From NCBI GenBank assembly GCA_020637895.1, contig JACKJP010000002.1:1054001-1118000 (forward strand): 64,000 nucleotides of DNA. The letters are read 5' to 3'. Under the pieces are notes generated by a model, which worked only from the letters and a program-made list of their open reading frames with translations, had not been told where the DNA came from and did no database searches. This DNA comes from Rhodobiaceae bacterium. GTDB lineage: Bacteria > Pseudomonadota > Alphaproteobacteria > Rhizobiales > Tepidamorphaceae. Both the position numbers and the translations under genes were made by a program. Shown here in pieces: positions 42,961 through 51,981 of the stretch (its first letter is position 1; every line of letters starts with the position of its first letter).

Positions 42961-44157
42961 CTATCGCGCCCCGGCGCGCTTTCCTTCGGCAAATCGCATG
43001 CAGAGCCAGGCAAGCGTGCCAAGCAGGCCAAACCCCAGTACGACGGGTTTCAGCGTGCCGTCATAGGATTGCCCGATGACGGTGGCGAGCGGAATTGCGA
43101 CGAGCGTCGAAACCGTACCGATGATCGCCGAGGCCATGCCGGCAATATGGCCCATCGGATGCATCGCGAGCGCCTGCAGATTGCCGAACATCAGGCCGAA
43201 GCAGAACAGGAGCGTGACGCCGTAGGCGAAGAAGAGCGGAAACGGGACGGGCTGGAAGAGAGCGAGGACGAACATCAGCGCCGATGCGCCGACCATGACC
43301 GCAAGCCCGACCTGGCACACGAAGCGCATGCCGAGGCGATAGACGATCTTCGAGTTCGTCATCGAAGCGAGACCGAAGCCGAAGGCCTGAATCGCGAAGA
43401 AAATGACGAAGGCGGCGCCCTTGTCATACTGCACCTGATAGATCTGCTGGCACGAACTGAGGAAGCCGACGAAAGCGCCATAGATGCAGCTGAAGGCAAG
43501 CATGTAATTGGCCGCCTGCCGATGCGTCAGCACCTCGCGGGCGCCCGAGATGATGGTGGCGGCGCGCATTGGGACGCGCTTCTCCGGTGGCAAGGTTTCG
43601 GGCAGGCGGAACGCCATGTAGGCCGCGACCAGCAGGGCATAGACAAGATAGAAGACGAAAATCGCATGCCATGAGGCGGCGAAGAGAATCGCCTGGCCAA
43701 GCGCGGGCGCAATGATCGGCACCGCGACAAACACCATCATGACCAGCGACATCACCCGGGCCATTCCGGCGCCTTCATAGAGATCGCGAACCATGGAAAT
43801 CGTCGTGACGCGCGGTCCCGCAATCGCGATTCCCTGGATCAGGCGCCCGGCGAGCATCACCTCGATGGATGAGGCAAGCAGGCAGGTCGCCGTGCCCGCG
43901 AGGTACAGAAGGAAAGAAATGAAAAGCAGCGGTTTGCGGCCGAGCGCATCGGAAAGCGGCCCGGAAAACAGCTGGCCGACCGCCATGCCGATGAAAATGA
44001 ATGAAATGATGAACTGAACGTGATTGGGGTCGGTGGTACCGAGATCGTGTCCGATGAAGCCGAGCGCGGGCAGCGCCGCGTCGATCGTGACCGCGACCGC
44101 AGACATGAGAATTGCCATCTGGGCAACGAACTCGCGCGAAACCGCGTGCGATTGCAT
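42961..44157 (-). CDS. Bcr/CflA-family MFS drug exporter
   Basis: 398 residues from ATG 44157 (AAGG upstream). The frame stays open through the tRNA-Ala gene, which is not coding. Twelve membrane helices; motif A GQLFSGPLSDALGRKPLL after helix 2; the family-typical DAALPALGFIGHDLG in helix 1 and RLIQGIAIAGPRVTTISMVRDL in helix 4. By family a proton-driven exporter of drugs or metabolites; the substrate is not inferable. The tRNA-Ala gene lies 75 bp upstream on the same strand. Confidence 0.9.
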   Translation of the reverse strand: MQSHAVSREFVAQMAILMSAVAVTIDAALPALGFIGHDLGTTDPNHVQFIISFIFIGMAVGQLFSGPLSDALGRKPLLFISFLLYLAGTATCLLASSIEVMLAGRLIQGIAIAGPRVTTISMVRDLYEGAGMARVMSLVMMVFVAVPIIAPALGQAILFAASWHAIFVFYLVYALLVAAYMAFRLPETLPPEKRVPMRAATIISGAREVLTHRQAANYMLAFSCIYGAFVGFLSSCQQIYQVQYDKGAAFVIFFAIQAFGFGLASMTNSKIVYRLGMRFVCQVGLAVMVGASALMFVLALFQPVPFPLFFAYGVTLLFCFGLMFGNLQALAMHPMGHIAGMASAIIGTVSTLVAIPLATVIGQSYDGTLKPVVLGFGLLGTLAWLCMRFAEGKRAGAR

Positions 44158-44231
44158 GCCTTGACCTTCGGTCTGGCCGGCAGGTGCTGCGCACCGTTGT
44201 CGGCAGTCGTGATTTGGGTCTTTGGGCGGGA

Positions 44232-44307
<76 letters not shown>

Positions 44308-44468
44308 GCGCCATCGGCTGGCGTGGCGCATTTAGTGTCGCAGCACCTGTCATGTCAAGCGATCACGGGCTTGCGGGCGGGGGTTGGGATCGCTAACTCT
44401 TACCCCGCTGAATTTAAAAGGGCCGCCAACGCGCGCCCGCCAAAGGCCCGCGAAAAGAGGTGCACCTC

Positions 44469-44768
44469 ATGTCCGCAATGTTCGCCGCGATCATCAGCGG
44501 CATCGTCCTGCTGATAAACCTTTATATTTACGTCCTGATCGCGTCGGCCGTCTTCTCCTGGTTCGTAGCCTTCAATGTGGTCAATACGCGCAACCAGGTT
44601 GTGCACACGATCGGCGAATTTCTTTGGCGGGCAACCGAGCCTGCGCTGAGGCCGATCCGTCGCGTGTTGCCCAATCTCGGGGGTCTGGACATTTCGCCGG
44701 TTATCCTCGTCATTATCCTGATCGTCATCCAACGCTTCCTGGTCTGGCAATTCCTATACGGCATGTGA
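44469..44768 (+). CDS. YggT family membrane protein
   Basis: 99 residues from ATG 44469 (AGAGGTG six bases upstream), preferred over GTG 44460. Two or three hydrophobic segments, with the YggT signature LYIYVLIASAVFSWFVAFNVVN and the loop ATEPALRPIRRVLPNLGGLDISP. The family is linked to cell shape, osmotic balance and thylakoid or cytochrome assembly in different groups; the role here is unknown. The stop overlaps the GTG of the DUF167 gene. Confidence 0.92.
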   Translation: MSAMFAAIISGIVLLINLYIYVLIASAVFSWFVAFNVVNTRNQVVHTIGEFLWRATEPALRPIRRVLPNLGGLDISPVILVIILIVIQRFLVWQFLYGM

Positions 44769-45094
44769 TCGTCTTGCCCGGATGGCTTGAACCGGTTGAT
44801 GGCGGGTTCAGGCTGATCGTGCGGCTGACGCCGAAATCGGCGCGTGACGGGATCGACGGCGTCACAACCACACCCGACGGCCGGGCGGCGCTCGCCGCAC
44901 GTGTCCGCGCGGTGCCCGAAAAGGGCAAGGCCAACAAGGCACTCATCCAGCTCCTGGCGAAGGCGGCCGGCGTTGCGCCCTCGTCCGTCTCGCTGATTTC
45001 CGGCGATACCTCCCGCGTCAAAGTGTTGCAGGTTGTGGGTGACCCGCGCCGGCTCATTGAACTGGCCGGCGAAACGGCGCAAAAGAACGGCTGA
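44765..45094 (+). CDS. DUF167 (YggU) family protein
   Basis: 109 residues from GTG 44765, which overlaps the yggT stop (GTGA). The DUF167 core is complete: VRLTPKSARDGIDGV, LAARVRAVPEKGKANKALIQLLAKAAGV, VSLISGDTSRVKVLQV. Small mixed alpha/beta cytoplasmic protein of unknown function. The GTG start and 4-nt overlap suggest translation depends on ribosomes finishing yggT. folD follows after 20 bp. Confidence 0.92.
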   Translation: MIVLPGWLEPVDGGFRLIVRLTPKSARDGIDGVTTTPDGRAALAARVRAVPEKGKANKALIQLLAKAAGVAPSSVSLISGDTSRVKVLQVVGDPRRLIELAGETAQKNG

Positions 45095-45114
45095 TCGAAA
45101 CGGGGTCCGGTCCC

Positions 45115-46008
45115 ATGAGCGCGACGATCATCGACGGCAAGGAAAGGGCTGCGGCCCTGCGCGCCCAGGTCGCGCGGGCAGTGCCGCGCTTTACCGAACG
45201 CACCGGAAGGGCCCCCGGCCTCGCGGTAGTTCTCGTCGGCGAGGACCCGGCCAGCCAAGTTTATGTCCGTTCCAAAGGCCGGCAGACGATCGAGGCGGGA
45301 ATGGAATCCTTCTCGTTCACGCTCGACGCCTCCACGACGCAGGAAGAATTGCTCGCGCTGGTCAGGCGGCTCAACACCGATGATGCCGTCGACGGCATTC
45401 TGGTGCAGCTGCCGTTACCATCGCAGATCGACGAGCACGCGGTGCTCGCCGCCATCGATCCGGCCAAGGATGTCGATGGCTTTCATGCCATCAATGCAGG
45501 CCGGCTGATGGCTGGGCTGCCCTCGCTGGTGCCGTGCACGCCGCTCGGCTGCTCCATCCTCGTTCGCGAACAGCTCGGCGATCTTTCCGGCCGCCACGCC
45601 GTTGTCGTCGGGCGTTCCAACATCGTCGGCAAGCCGGTCGCCATGCTGATGCTGCATCTCAACTGCACGGTAACGATCGCCCATTCGCGGACCGTCGATC
45701 TGCCCGGCGTCTGCCGTTCCGCCGATATCCTGATCGCGGCCGTCGGCCGGCCGGAAATGATCCGCGGCGAGTGGATAAGGCCGGGCGCGACCGTGATCGA
45801 TGTCGGCATCAACCGGCTGCCAGCCAATGGCGACGGCAAGACGCGGCTCGTCGGCGATGTCGATTTTGCCTCGGCTGTTCAGGTTGCAGGCGCGATCACA
45901 CCCGTGCCGGGCGGCGTCGGGCCAATGACGATCGCCTGCCTGTTGCGCAACACGCTTCAGGCGGCATCCGCGCGCTGCGGCATCGCCTTCGACGAACTCA
46001 TGGGCTGA
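45115..46008 (+). CDS. folD: FolD: methylenetetrahydrofolate dehydrogenase / cyclohydrolase
   Basis: 297 residues. Catalytic Tyr50 and Lys54 in VYVRSKGRQ; VQLPLPSQID; PAKDVDGFH; NADP-binding VVGRSNIVGKPVAMLM; and the C-terminal TPVPGGVGPMT. It interconverts 5,10-methylene- and 10-formyl-tetrahydrofolate for one-carbon metabolism. Third gene of the yggT-DUF167-folD cluster. The stop lies 6 bp from that of convergent ppa. Confidence 0.97.
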   Translation: MSATIIDGKERAAALRAQVARAVPRFTERTGRAPGLAVVLVGEDPASQVYVRSKGRQTIEAGMESFSFTLDASTTQEELLALVRRLNTDDAVDGILVQLPLPSQIDEHAVLAAIDPAKDVDGFHAINAGRLMAGLPSLVPCTPLGCSILVREQLGDLSGRHAVVVGRSNIVGKPVAMLMLHLNCTVTIAHSRTVDLPGVCRSADILIAAVGRPEMIRGEWIRPGATVIDVGINRLPANGDGKTRLVGDVDFASAVQVAGAITPVPGGVGPMTIACLLRNTLQAASARCGIAFDELMG

Positions 46009-46014
46009 AGCCGG

Positions 46015-46545
46015 CTATTTGGCCTTTGCCCGTTCGATCGATTCAATGATGAGCTGCTTGGCTTCTTCCGCGGAGCCCCAGCGAACCACCTTCACCCACT
46101 TGTCCGTCTCGAGATCCTTGTAGTGGGCAAAGAAATGTTCGATCTGCTGCAGCGTGATCGCCGGAAGGTCGTCATAGCTGTGGATCTTCTCGTAGCGGCG
46201 GGTCAGCTTGACGCTCGGCACCGCAATGACCTTCTCGTCGAGCCCGGCCTCGTCCTCCATGAAAAGGACGCCGACCGGCTTGCAGTTGATGATCGCGCCG
46301 GGGATGAGCGCCCGCTGGCTGGCAACCAGAACGTCGATCGGATCGCCGTCGTCGGAGAGCGTATGCGGCACGAAGCCGTAATTTCCCGGATAGCGCATGG
46401 ACGTATAGAGGAAGCGGTCGACAACCATCGCGCCGGCCTCCTTGTCCATCTCGTATTTGATCGGCTCGCCGCCGACCGGTACCTCGATGATGACGTTGAT
46501 GTCCTCGGGCGGCCTGTTGCCGATCTTCACCGCGTCGATGCGCAT
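46015..46545 (-). CDS. ppa: Ppa: inorganic pyrophosphatase
   Basis: 176 residues from ATG 46545 (GAAGGAACGG). The frame stays open upstream through repeats but is not conserved there. Family I soluble pyrophosphatase: IEVPVGGEPIKYEMDKEAG, YPGNYGFVPHTLSDDGDPIDVLV with the acidic Mg2+ ligands, MEDEAGLDEKVI, and HFFAHYKDLE. It hydrolyses PPi in the cytoplasm and drives biosynthetic reactions. It stands alone. Confidence 0.97.
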   Translation of the reverse strand: MRIDAVKIGNRPPEDINVIIEVPVGGEPIKYEMDKEAGAMVVDRFLYTSMRYPGNYGFVPHTLSDDGDPIDVLVASQRALIPGAIINCKPVGVLFMEDEAGLDEKVIAVPSVKLTRRYEKIHSYDDLPAITLQQIEHFFAHYKDLETDKWVKVVRWGSAEEAKQLIIESIERAKAK

Positions 46546-46661
46546 GATGTCCGTTCCTTCGCTCTGCGTGCAGGCAATGCCAGCCAGAGGCAGATCATGC
46601 AATCCCGACTTTCGGCGGGGCGGAAGGATCGCGTCAAAATACCGCAACGGCGGAGGAATGG

Positions 46662-46998
46662 ATCGCCGGATCAAGTCCGGCGATGACAGGCTTCTGTTTG
46701 ACTGACCGTGCTCGCAAGTTCTCCGCCGTAGAAGGAGGTGCCCCTGGTCAATGGCTTCTGTGGCACGGAGGCCAACCCACACTCCGTCATTGCCCGGCCT
46801 GACCGGGCAATCCATACCGCCTTCGCTTGCGGCAGAACGGGTGGCCGCTATGTCTCGCGCCGTGCCCGAAGCAGCTCCCTGCATGCCGAAACGGCATTGG
46901 AATGGATCGCCGGATCAAGTCCGGCGATGACAGGCCTCAATTGGGGTTGCCGCGGTGCGTCGATCCTCGGCCGTCATTGCCCGGCGTGACCGGGCAAT
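46662..46998. repeat. cluster of four alternating REP-like palindromes
   Basis: Type B at 46662-46684 and 46906-46928 (arms ATCGCCGGA/TCCGGCGAT, loop TCAAG), type A at 46789-46811 (loop CCTGA) and 46976-46998 (loop CGTGA; arms ATTGCCCGG/CCGGGCAAT). The two A copies share about 55 bp, including CCATACCGCCTTCGCT and CAGAACGGGTG. Orientation alternates. The 504-bp gap 46546-47049 between ppa and typA holds these repeats and no convincing gene. Confidence 0.92.
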
Positions 46999-47049
46999 CC
47001 ATACCGCCTTCGCTGGCAGCAGAACGGGTGAGCCGACGGGCTGCAACCT

Positions 47050-48873
47050 TCAGGCAGACGCCGCTTCGCGCTCGCGTTCGGCCTTTTTGCGGTCGTTGGG
47101 ATCGAGCAGCGCCTTGCGCAGCCGGATCGACTTCGGCGTCACCTCGACCAGTTCGTCATCGGCGATGTAGGAAATCGCCCGTTCCAGCGTCATGCGGATC
47201 GGCGGCGTCAGCCGCACCGCCTCGTCCTTGGACGTCGTGCGGATGTTGGTCAGCTTCTTGCCCTTGAGGATGTTCACCTCAAGATCGTTGTCGCGGGTGT
47301 GCTCGCCGACGATCATGCCGCGATAGACCTTCCAGCCGGGCTCGATCATCATCGGGCCGCGATCTTCCAGGTTCCACAGCGCATAGGCGACCGCCTCGCC
47401 TTGGTCGTTGGAGATCAGCACGCCGGTGCGCCGGCCGGCGATTTCGCCGCGCCATGGCTGATATGAGTGAAACAGCCGGTTCATGATCGCGGTGCCGCGC
47501 GTATCGGTCATCAGTTCACCCTGATAACCGATCAGGCCGCGCGTCGGGCAATGGAAGACAAGCCGCTGGCGGCCGCCGCCGGACGGACGCATCTCGACGA
47601 TGTCGGCGCGGCGCTCGGAGAGCTTCTGGACGACGGCGCCGGCATGTTCCTCGTCGACGTCGATGATGACTTCCTCGATCGGCTCCAGCTTCTCGCCATT
47701 GTCGCCGCGCTGGAACAGCACGCGCGGACGCGAGACACCGAGTTCGAAGCCCTCTCGGCGCATCGTCTCGATCAGGATCGCAAGCTGCAACTCACCGCGA
47801 CCGGAAACTTCGTAGGCTTCGCCGCCGGGCGTATCGGCAACTTTAAGCGCGACATTGCCTTCCGCTTCGCGGCTCAGACGCTCGCGGATGACGCGGCTCT
47901 GCACCTTGTCGCCCTCGGTGCCGGCAAGCGGCGAATCGTTGACGAGGAAGGTCATTGAAAGTGTCGGCGGATCGATCGGCTGGGCCGGCAATGCCTCGCT
48001 CACGGCCGGATCGACGATGGTGTCGGCGACGGTTGCCTTCGTCAGGCCAGCGATGGCGACGATATCGCCAGCCGAAGCCTCATCGACCGGCACACGTTCA
48101 AGCCCGCGGAACGCCAGCACCTTCGTGATGCGGCCGTTCTCGACCAGCGAATTATCGCGCGCCAGCGCCTTCACCGTCATGTTCGGGCGGATCGTGCCGG
48201 AGGTTATGCGTCCGGTCAGAATGCGGCCGAGATAGGGATTGGATTCAATGGTGGTCGCCAGCAGGCGAAGCGGGCCTTCCTCGGTCACCGGCGGCGAAAC
48301 GTGGCTGCATACCAGATCGAAGAGCGGCGCCATGTCTTCCTGCGGGCCGGACGGGTCGGTCGCCATCCAGCCCTGCTTGGCGGAACCATAGAGGATCGGG
48401 AAATCGAGCTGCTCGTCGGTTGCGTCGAGGGCAGCGAAAAGGTCGAAGACCTCGTTCAGCACTTCCTGGTGACGTTCGTCTGACTTGTCGATCTTGTTGA
48501 TCGCGACGATCGGCTTCAGGCCAACCTTCAGGGCCTTCTGGACGACGAACTTGGTCTGCGGCATCGGGCCTTCGGCCGCGTCGACCAGAACGATCGCGCC
48601 ATCGACCATGTTGAGGATGCGCTCTACCTCGCCACCGAAATCGGCGTGTCCGGGCGTGTCGACGATGTTGATCTGCGTGTCCTTCCAGAGAACCGAGGTC
48701 ACCTTGGCGAGGATGGTGATGCCGCGCTCGCGCTCCAGATCGTTGGAGTCCATGGCGCGTTCCTGCACCCGCTCGTTCTCGCGGAAGGTGCCCGACTGCT
48801 GCAGCAGCCGGTCAACGAGGGTCGTCTTCCCATGATCGACATGGGCGATGATGGCAATGTTTCTGAGGTTCAT
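47050..48873 (-). CDS. typA: TypA/BipA: ribosome-associated GTPase
   Basis: 607 residues from ATG 48873. GTPase domain: AHVDHGKTT (10-18), RERGITI, DTPGHADFGGEVERIL, NKIDKSDER; then EF-Tu domain II-like, EF-G III/V-like segments and the TypA-specific C-terminus (TRGLIGYQGELMTDTRGTAIMNRLF, RTTSKDEAVRLTPP). It acts on the ribosome during stress or assembly. Upstream in-frame sequence to 48948 is not conserved. It lies 116 bp downstream of argG on the same strand. Confidence 0.97.
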   Translation of the reverse strand: MNLRNIAIIAHVDHGKTTLVDRLLQQSGTFRENERVQERAMDSNDLERERGITILAKVTSVLWKDTQINIVDTPGHADFGGEVERILNMVDGAIVLVDAAEGPMPQTKFVVQKALKVGLKPIVAINKIDKSDERHQEVLNEVFDLFAALDATDEQLDFPILYGSAKQGWMATDPSGPQEDMAPLFDLVCSHVSPPVTEEGPLRLLATTIESNPYLGRILTGRITSGTIRPNMTVKALARDNSLVENGRITKVLAFRGLERVPVDEASAGDIVAIAGLTKATVADTIVDPAVSEALPAQPIDPPTLSMTFLVNDSPLAGTEGDKVQSRVIRERLSREAEGNVALKVADTPGGEAYEVSGRGELQLAILIETMRREGFELGVSRPRVLFQRGDNGEKLEPIEEVIIDVDEEHAGAVVQKLSERRADIVEMRPSGGGRQRLVFHCPTRGLIGYQGELMTDTRGTAIMNRLFHSYQPWRGEIAGRRTGVLISNDQGEAVAYALWNLEDRGPMMIEPGWKVYRGMIVGEHTRDNDLEVNILKGKKLTNIRTTSKDEAVRLTPPIRMTLERAISYIADDELVEVTPKSIRLRKALLDPNDRKKAEREREAASA

Positions 48874-48989
48874 TACGTCTTTCCCGGCGGCGGCCGGCAT
48901 CAGGCCGTTCCGCGCCGCCCATATAGTCGCTGCGCTGCACAATGGCAATCGGGACGGCGTTTAGGCGCCCGCTTTCGCAGCCGGTTTCC

Positions 48990-50216
48990 TTATTGTTGAC
49001 CGCGTTTTCTCGCCGCCAGCGTCCGAAGGCGAAGCGCGTTGAGGCGGATAAAGCCGGCCGCGTCCTTCTGGTCGTAGGCGCCGCGGTCGTCCTCGAAGGT
49101 GACCAGAGCGTCCGAATAGAGGGATTTCGGCGACTTGCGGCCCGTCACGATGACATTGCCCTTGTAGAGCTTCAGGCGGACGGTTCCCTCAACATCCTGC
49201 GAGGCGCGGTCGGCAAGGGCCTGGATCATCTCGCGCTCGGGCGAGAACCAGAACCCGTAATAGACCAGTTCAGCATAGCGCGGCATGAGCTGGTCCTTCA
49301 GATGCGCAGCCTCGCGGTCGAGCGTCAGGGATTCGATCGCGCGGTGCGCGGCCAGCAGGATCGTGCCGCCCGGCGTCTCATAGATGCCGCGCGACTTCAT
49401 GCCGACATAGCGGTTTTCGACGAGGTCGAGCCGGCCGATGCCGTTGTCGCGGCCCAGATCGTTCAGGGCCGCCAGCAGCGTTGCCGGGCTCACCTTCTTG
49501 TCGTTCAGCGAAACCGCATCGCCCTTCTCAAAGCCTATCTCGATTTCGGTCGGTTTGTCGGGGGCCTGCTCGGGCGAAACGCTGCGCTGGAAGACGTACT
49601 CCGGGGCTTCGACCCACGGGTCTTCCAGCACCTTGCCCTCGGACGAGGAGTGCAGAAGGTTGGCGTCGACCGAGAAAGGCGCTTCGCCGCGTTTGTCCTT
49701 GGGCACCGGGATCTGGTGCTTTTCGGCAAAGTCGAGCAGGTCGGTCCGCGACTTGAACTCCCAGTCGCGCCAGGGCGCGATGATCTTGATATCGGGGTTC
49801 AGCGCGTAAGCCGAGAGCTCAAAGCGCACCTGATCGTTGCCCTTGCCGGTTGCGCCATGGGCGATCGCATCGGCGCCGGTTTCAGCCGCGATCTCGACAA
49901 GCCGTTTGGAAATCAGCGGGCGGGCAATCGAGGTCCCGAGCAGGTAGACGCCCTCATAGACCGCATTCATGCGGAACATCGGGAAGACGAAATCGCGCAC
50001 GAATTCCTCGCGCAGGTCCTCGATGAAGATCTGTTTGATGCCGAGCATTTCGGCCTTCCGGCGGGCCGGCTCAAGCTCTTCGCCCTGACCCAGATCAGCG
50101 GTGAAGGTGACGACTTCGCAGCGATAGGTCTCCTGAAGCCATTTCAGGATGATCGACGTGTCGAGGCCGCCGGAATAGGCGAGGACGACTTTGCTGACGC
50201 TGCCATGCTTGGACAT
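48990..50216 (-). CDS. argG: ArgG: argininosuccinate synthase
   Basis: 408 residues from ATG 50216 (GGGAG nine bases upstream), preferred over ATG 50231 and 50249. Pyrophosphatase-type ATP loop AYSGGLDTS (13-21), then HGATGKGNDQVRFE, VDANLLHSSSEG, and YETPGGTILLAAHRAIESLTLDRE. It joins citrulline and aspartate in arginine synthesis. Divergent from the isomerase gene, with only 55 bp between the starts. Confidence 0.97.
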   Translation of the reverse strand: MSKHGSVSKVVLAYSGGLDTSIILKWLQETYRCEVVTFTADLGQGEELEPARRKAEMLGIKQIFIEDLREEFVRDFVFPMFRMNAVYEGVYLLGTSIARPLISKRLVEIAAETGADAIAHGATGKGNDQVRFELSAYALNPDIKIIAPWRDWEFKSRTDLLDFAEKHQIPVPKDKRGEAPFSVDANLLHSSSEGKVLEDPWVEAPEYVFQRSVSPEQAPDKPTEIEIGFEKGDAVSLNDKKVSPATLLAALNDLGRDNGIGRLDLVENRYVGMKSRGIYETPGGTILLAAHRAIESLTLDREAAHLKDQLMPRYAELVYYGFWFSPEREMIQALADRASQDVEGTVRLKLYKGNVIVTGRKSPKSLYSDALVTFEDDRGAYDQKDAAGFIRLNALRLRTLAARKRGQQ

Positions 50217-50271
50217 CGGTACTGCTCCCATGATAGTCGGGGTTTCCATATACGGATGGCGGGGAAATGCA

Positions 50272-50874
50272 ATGGCACGGCTGGATTTCTGGTTCGACTA
50301 CGCTTCCACCTATTCCTACCTTGCCGCCATGCGGATCGAGGCGCTCGCCGAAGCGGCGAATGTGCAGGTGCACTGGCGGCCTTTTCTGCTCGGGCCGGTC
50401 TTCGCCGCATCGGGCTGGGATACGTCGCCGTTCAACATCTATCCCGCCAAGGGCGAAAACATGTGGCGGGACATGGAACGCCTGTCGACACGCTATGGCC
50501 TGCCGAAGCTGCACCGGAGCGAGGTTTTCCCGCAACACAGCGTGCTGGCGGCTCGGATCGGGCTCATCGGTTTTCGTGAGGGCTGGGGCGCGGCATTCAC
50601 CAAGGCAATTTTGACCGCCCAGTTCGCAAAGGCCGGACGGATCGACGATGCGTTCGCGCTTGAACACGCGCTGAAGGAACTGGATCTCGATCCGGAGTGG
50701 GTCCTCAGCGAGGCGCTGGACGAGGTCAACAAGGCCAAGCTTCGCCTTGAGACCGAACGCGCGGCGGGCCTTGGCATCTTCGGCGCGCCGACATTCGTGA
50801 CCGGCGGGGGCGAGCTGTTCTGGGGCAATGATCGGCTGGAACAGGCGCTCGAATGGGCAGCGGAGGAGGCTTAG
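50272..50874 (+). CDS. 2-hydroxychromene-2-carboxylate isomerase-like (DsbA/kappa-GST family)
   Basis: 200 residues from ATG 50272 (GGGGAAATG). Thioredoxin-like DsbA-family fold without a CxxC: LDFWFDYASTYSYLA carries the serine/tyrosine active-site region of HCCA isomerases; WRPFLLGPVF and GIFGAPTFVTGGGELFWGNDRL follow. Relatives isomerise 2-hydroxychromene-2-carboxylate using glutathione in naphthalene breakdown, but no such pathway is present here, so the natural substrate is open. The LysE gene follows after 8 bp. Confidence 0.88.
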   Translation: MARLDFWFDYASTYSYLAAMRIEALAEAANVQVHWRPFLLGPVFAASGWDTSPFNIYPAKGENMWRDMERLSTRYGLPKLHRSEVFPQHSVLAARIGLIGFREGWGAAFTKAILTAQFAKAGRIDDAFALEHALKELDLDPEWVLSEALDEVNKAKLRLETERAAGLGIFGAPTFVTGGGELFWGNDRLEQALEWAAEEA

Positions 50875-50882
50875 AGTCTGTC

Positions 50883-51527
50883 ATGGAATTCATCCCGCAC
50901 TGGACGACGCTCGGGGCCTATACGATTGCTGCGGTCGTGCTGGCGCTGACGCCGGGACCTGACATGACGTTTTTCCTTGCCCAGTCGGTCAGCAACGGGC
51001 GGCGCTGCGGCTTTGCCGCGCTTGCCGGGGCGTCGACCGGTCTCGTCATTCATTCCGTTGCGGTCGCCGCCGGGCTTGCGGCGCTGCTGGTCGCCGCGCC
51101 AACGCTGTTCAATCTGCTGAAATGGGTGGGTGCGGCCTATCTCGCGTTTCTTGCCTTCAACGTGCTGCGGCACGGTTCGGGCATGGACGGTTTGCGCATG
51201 ACGGCAGCCAAGGCGACGGTCCGGCGTGCCTATATCAAGGCGCTGTGGATCAATCTGCTCAATCCGAAGATCATCGTTTTCTTCGTGACGTTCCTGCCGC
51301 AGTTCGTCTCGCCGGGCGATCCGCACGCGGCGTCGAAGCTGCTCTTTCTCGGCCTCTGGTTCATGATCGTTTCCGTGCCGGTGCTGATACCGCTGATCCT
51401 GATGGCGGACCGACTGGCGCTCTGGCTAAAAAGCTCAAGGCGCGCGATGCGTATCTTCGACTGGGTCTTTGCCGGCGTGATGGGGGCGTTTGCCGTCAGG
51501 CTGCTGGCGGCGCGTCCACCGGTTTAG
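50883..51527 (+). CDS. LysE/RhtB-family amino acid exporter
   Basis: 214 residues, about six membrane helices. Family marks: VLALTPGPDMTFFLAQSVSNGRR at helix 1, LAGASTGLVIH, YLAFLAFNVLR, and NLLNPKIIVFFVTFLPQFV. Probably exports an amino acid or analogue (homoserine/threonine type). It is 8 bp after the isomerase gene. Its last 32 bp overlap, tail to tail, the membrane-protein gene on the other strand. Confidence 0.91.
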   Translation: MEFIPHWTTLGAYTIAAVVLALTPGPDMTFFLAQSVSNGRRCGFAALAGASTGLVIHSVAVAAGLAALLVAAPTLFNLLKWVGAAYLAFLAFNVLRHGSGMDGLRMTAAKATVRRAYIKALWINLLNPKIIVFFVTFLPQFVSPGDPHAASKLLFLGLWFMIVSVPVLIPLILMADRLALWLKSSRRAMRIFDWVFAGVMGAFAVRLLAARPPV

Positions 51528-51981
51528 GGCTGGCCGGCGTCGGTGCCGGTACCGGATCACGCGTCAGGCCGGCACCGCGCCCGGCGATCAGCCAGTAGAC
51601 GAAACCCGCAGCGAACCCGGCTGCCATGACGATCGCGATTTCCTGCTGACCGAAGCGTCCCGGCTCCCACAGTGCCATTCCGGCCGCGCCGCACAGGCCG
51701 CCGCCGACAACGTAATAGAGCCAGTTTCGAATGCGGCGGATTTCAGCGAAGGCGACAATGACGGCGACCGCCGGACCGCTCAGCGCATTGAGCACATAGA
51801 AGCCGGCAAAGCCTACCAGCATGAAGCGTTCCATCATCATGCCGGGATTTGCCATATGGCGCATGTCGTCGGTCGAGGGAACCATGATCAGGAGCGTGAC
51901 CAGCCCTGCCGCCGCCAGCCCGAAAAGGAGGCCGGCGATGATCGCGAATGCACGCCAGAGAAGGTGCCCTAACTGCGTCAA
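51496..51981 (-). CDS. conserved membrane protein coupled to rlmN
   Basis: 161 residues from TTG 51981, which overlaps the rlmN stop by 4 nt (TTGA). The next ATG would delete the first helix. Four to five hydrophobic segments (about 9-32, 52-70, 71-80, 87-101, 115-133) and a Pro/Ala-rich cytoplasmic tail. I do not recognise a named domain, but such a gene next to rlmN is usual in Rhizobiales. The TTG start plus overlap suggests strict translational coupling. The 3' end overlaps lysE (opposite strand) by 32 bp. Confidence 0.72.
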   Translation of the reverse strand: MTQLGHLLWRAFAIIAGLLFGLAAAGLVTLLIMVPSTDDMRHMANPGMMMERFMLVGFAGFYVLNALSGPAVAVIVAFAEIRRIRNWLYYVVGGGLCGAAGMALWEPGRFGQQEIAIVMAAGFAAGFVYWLIAGRGAGLTRDPVPAPTPASPKPVDAPPAA

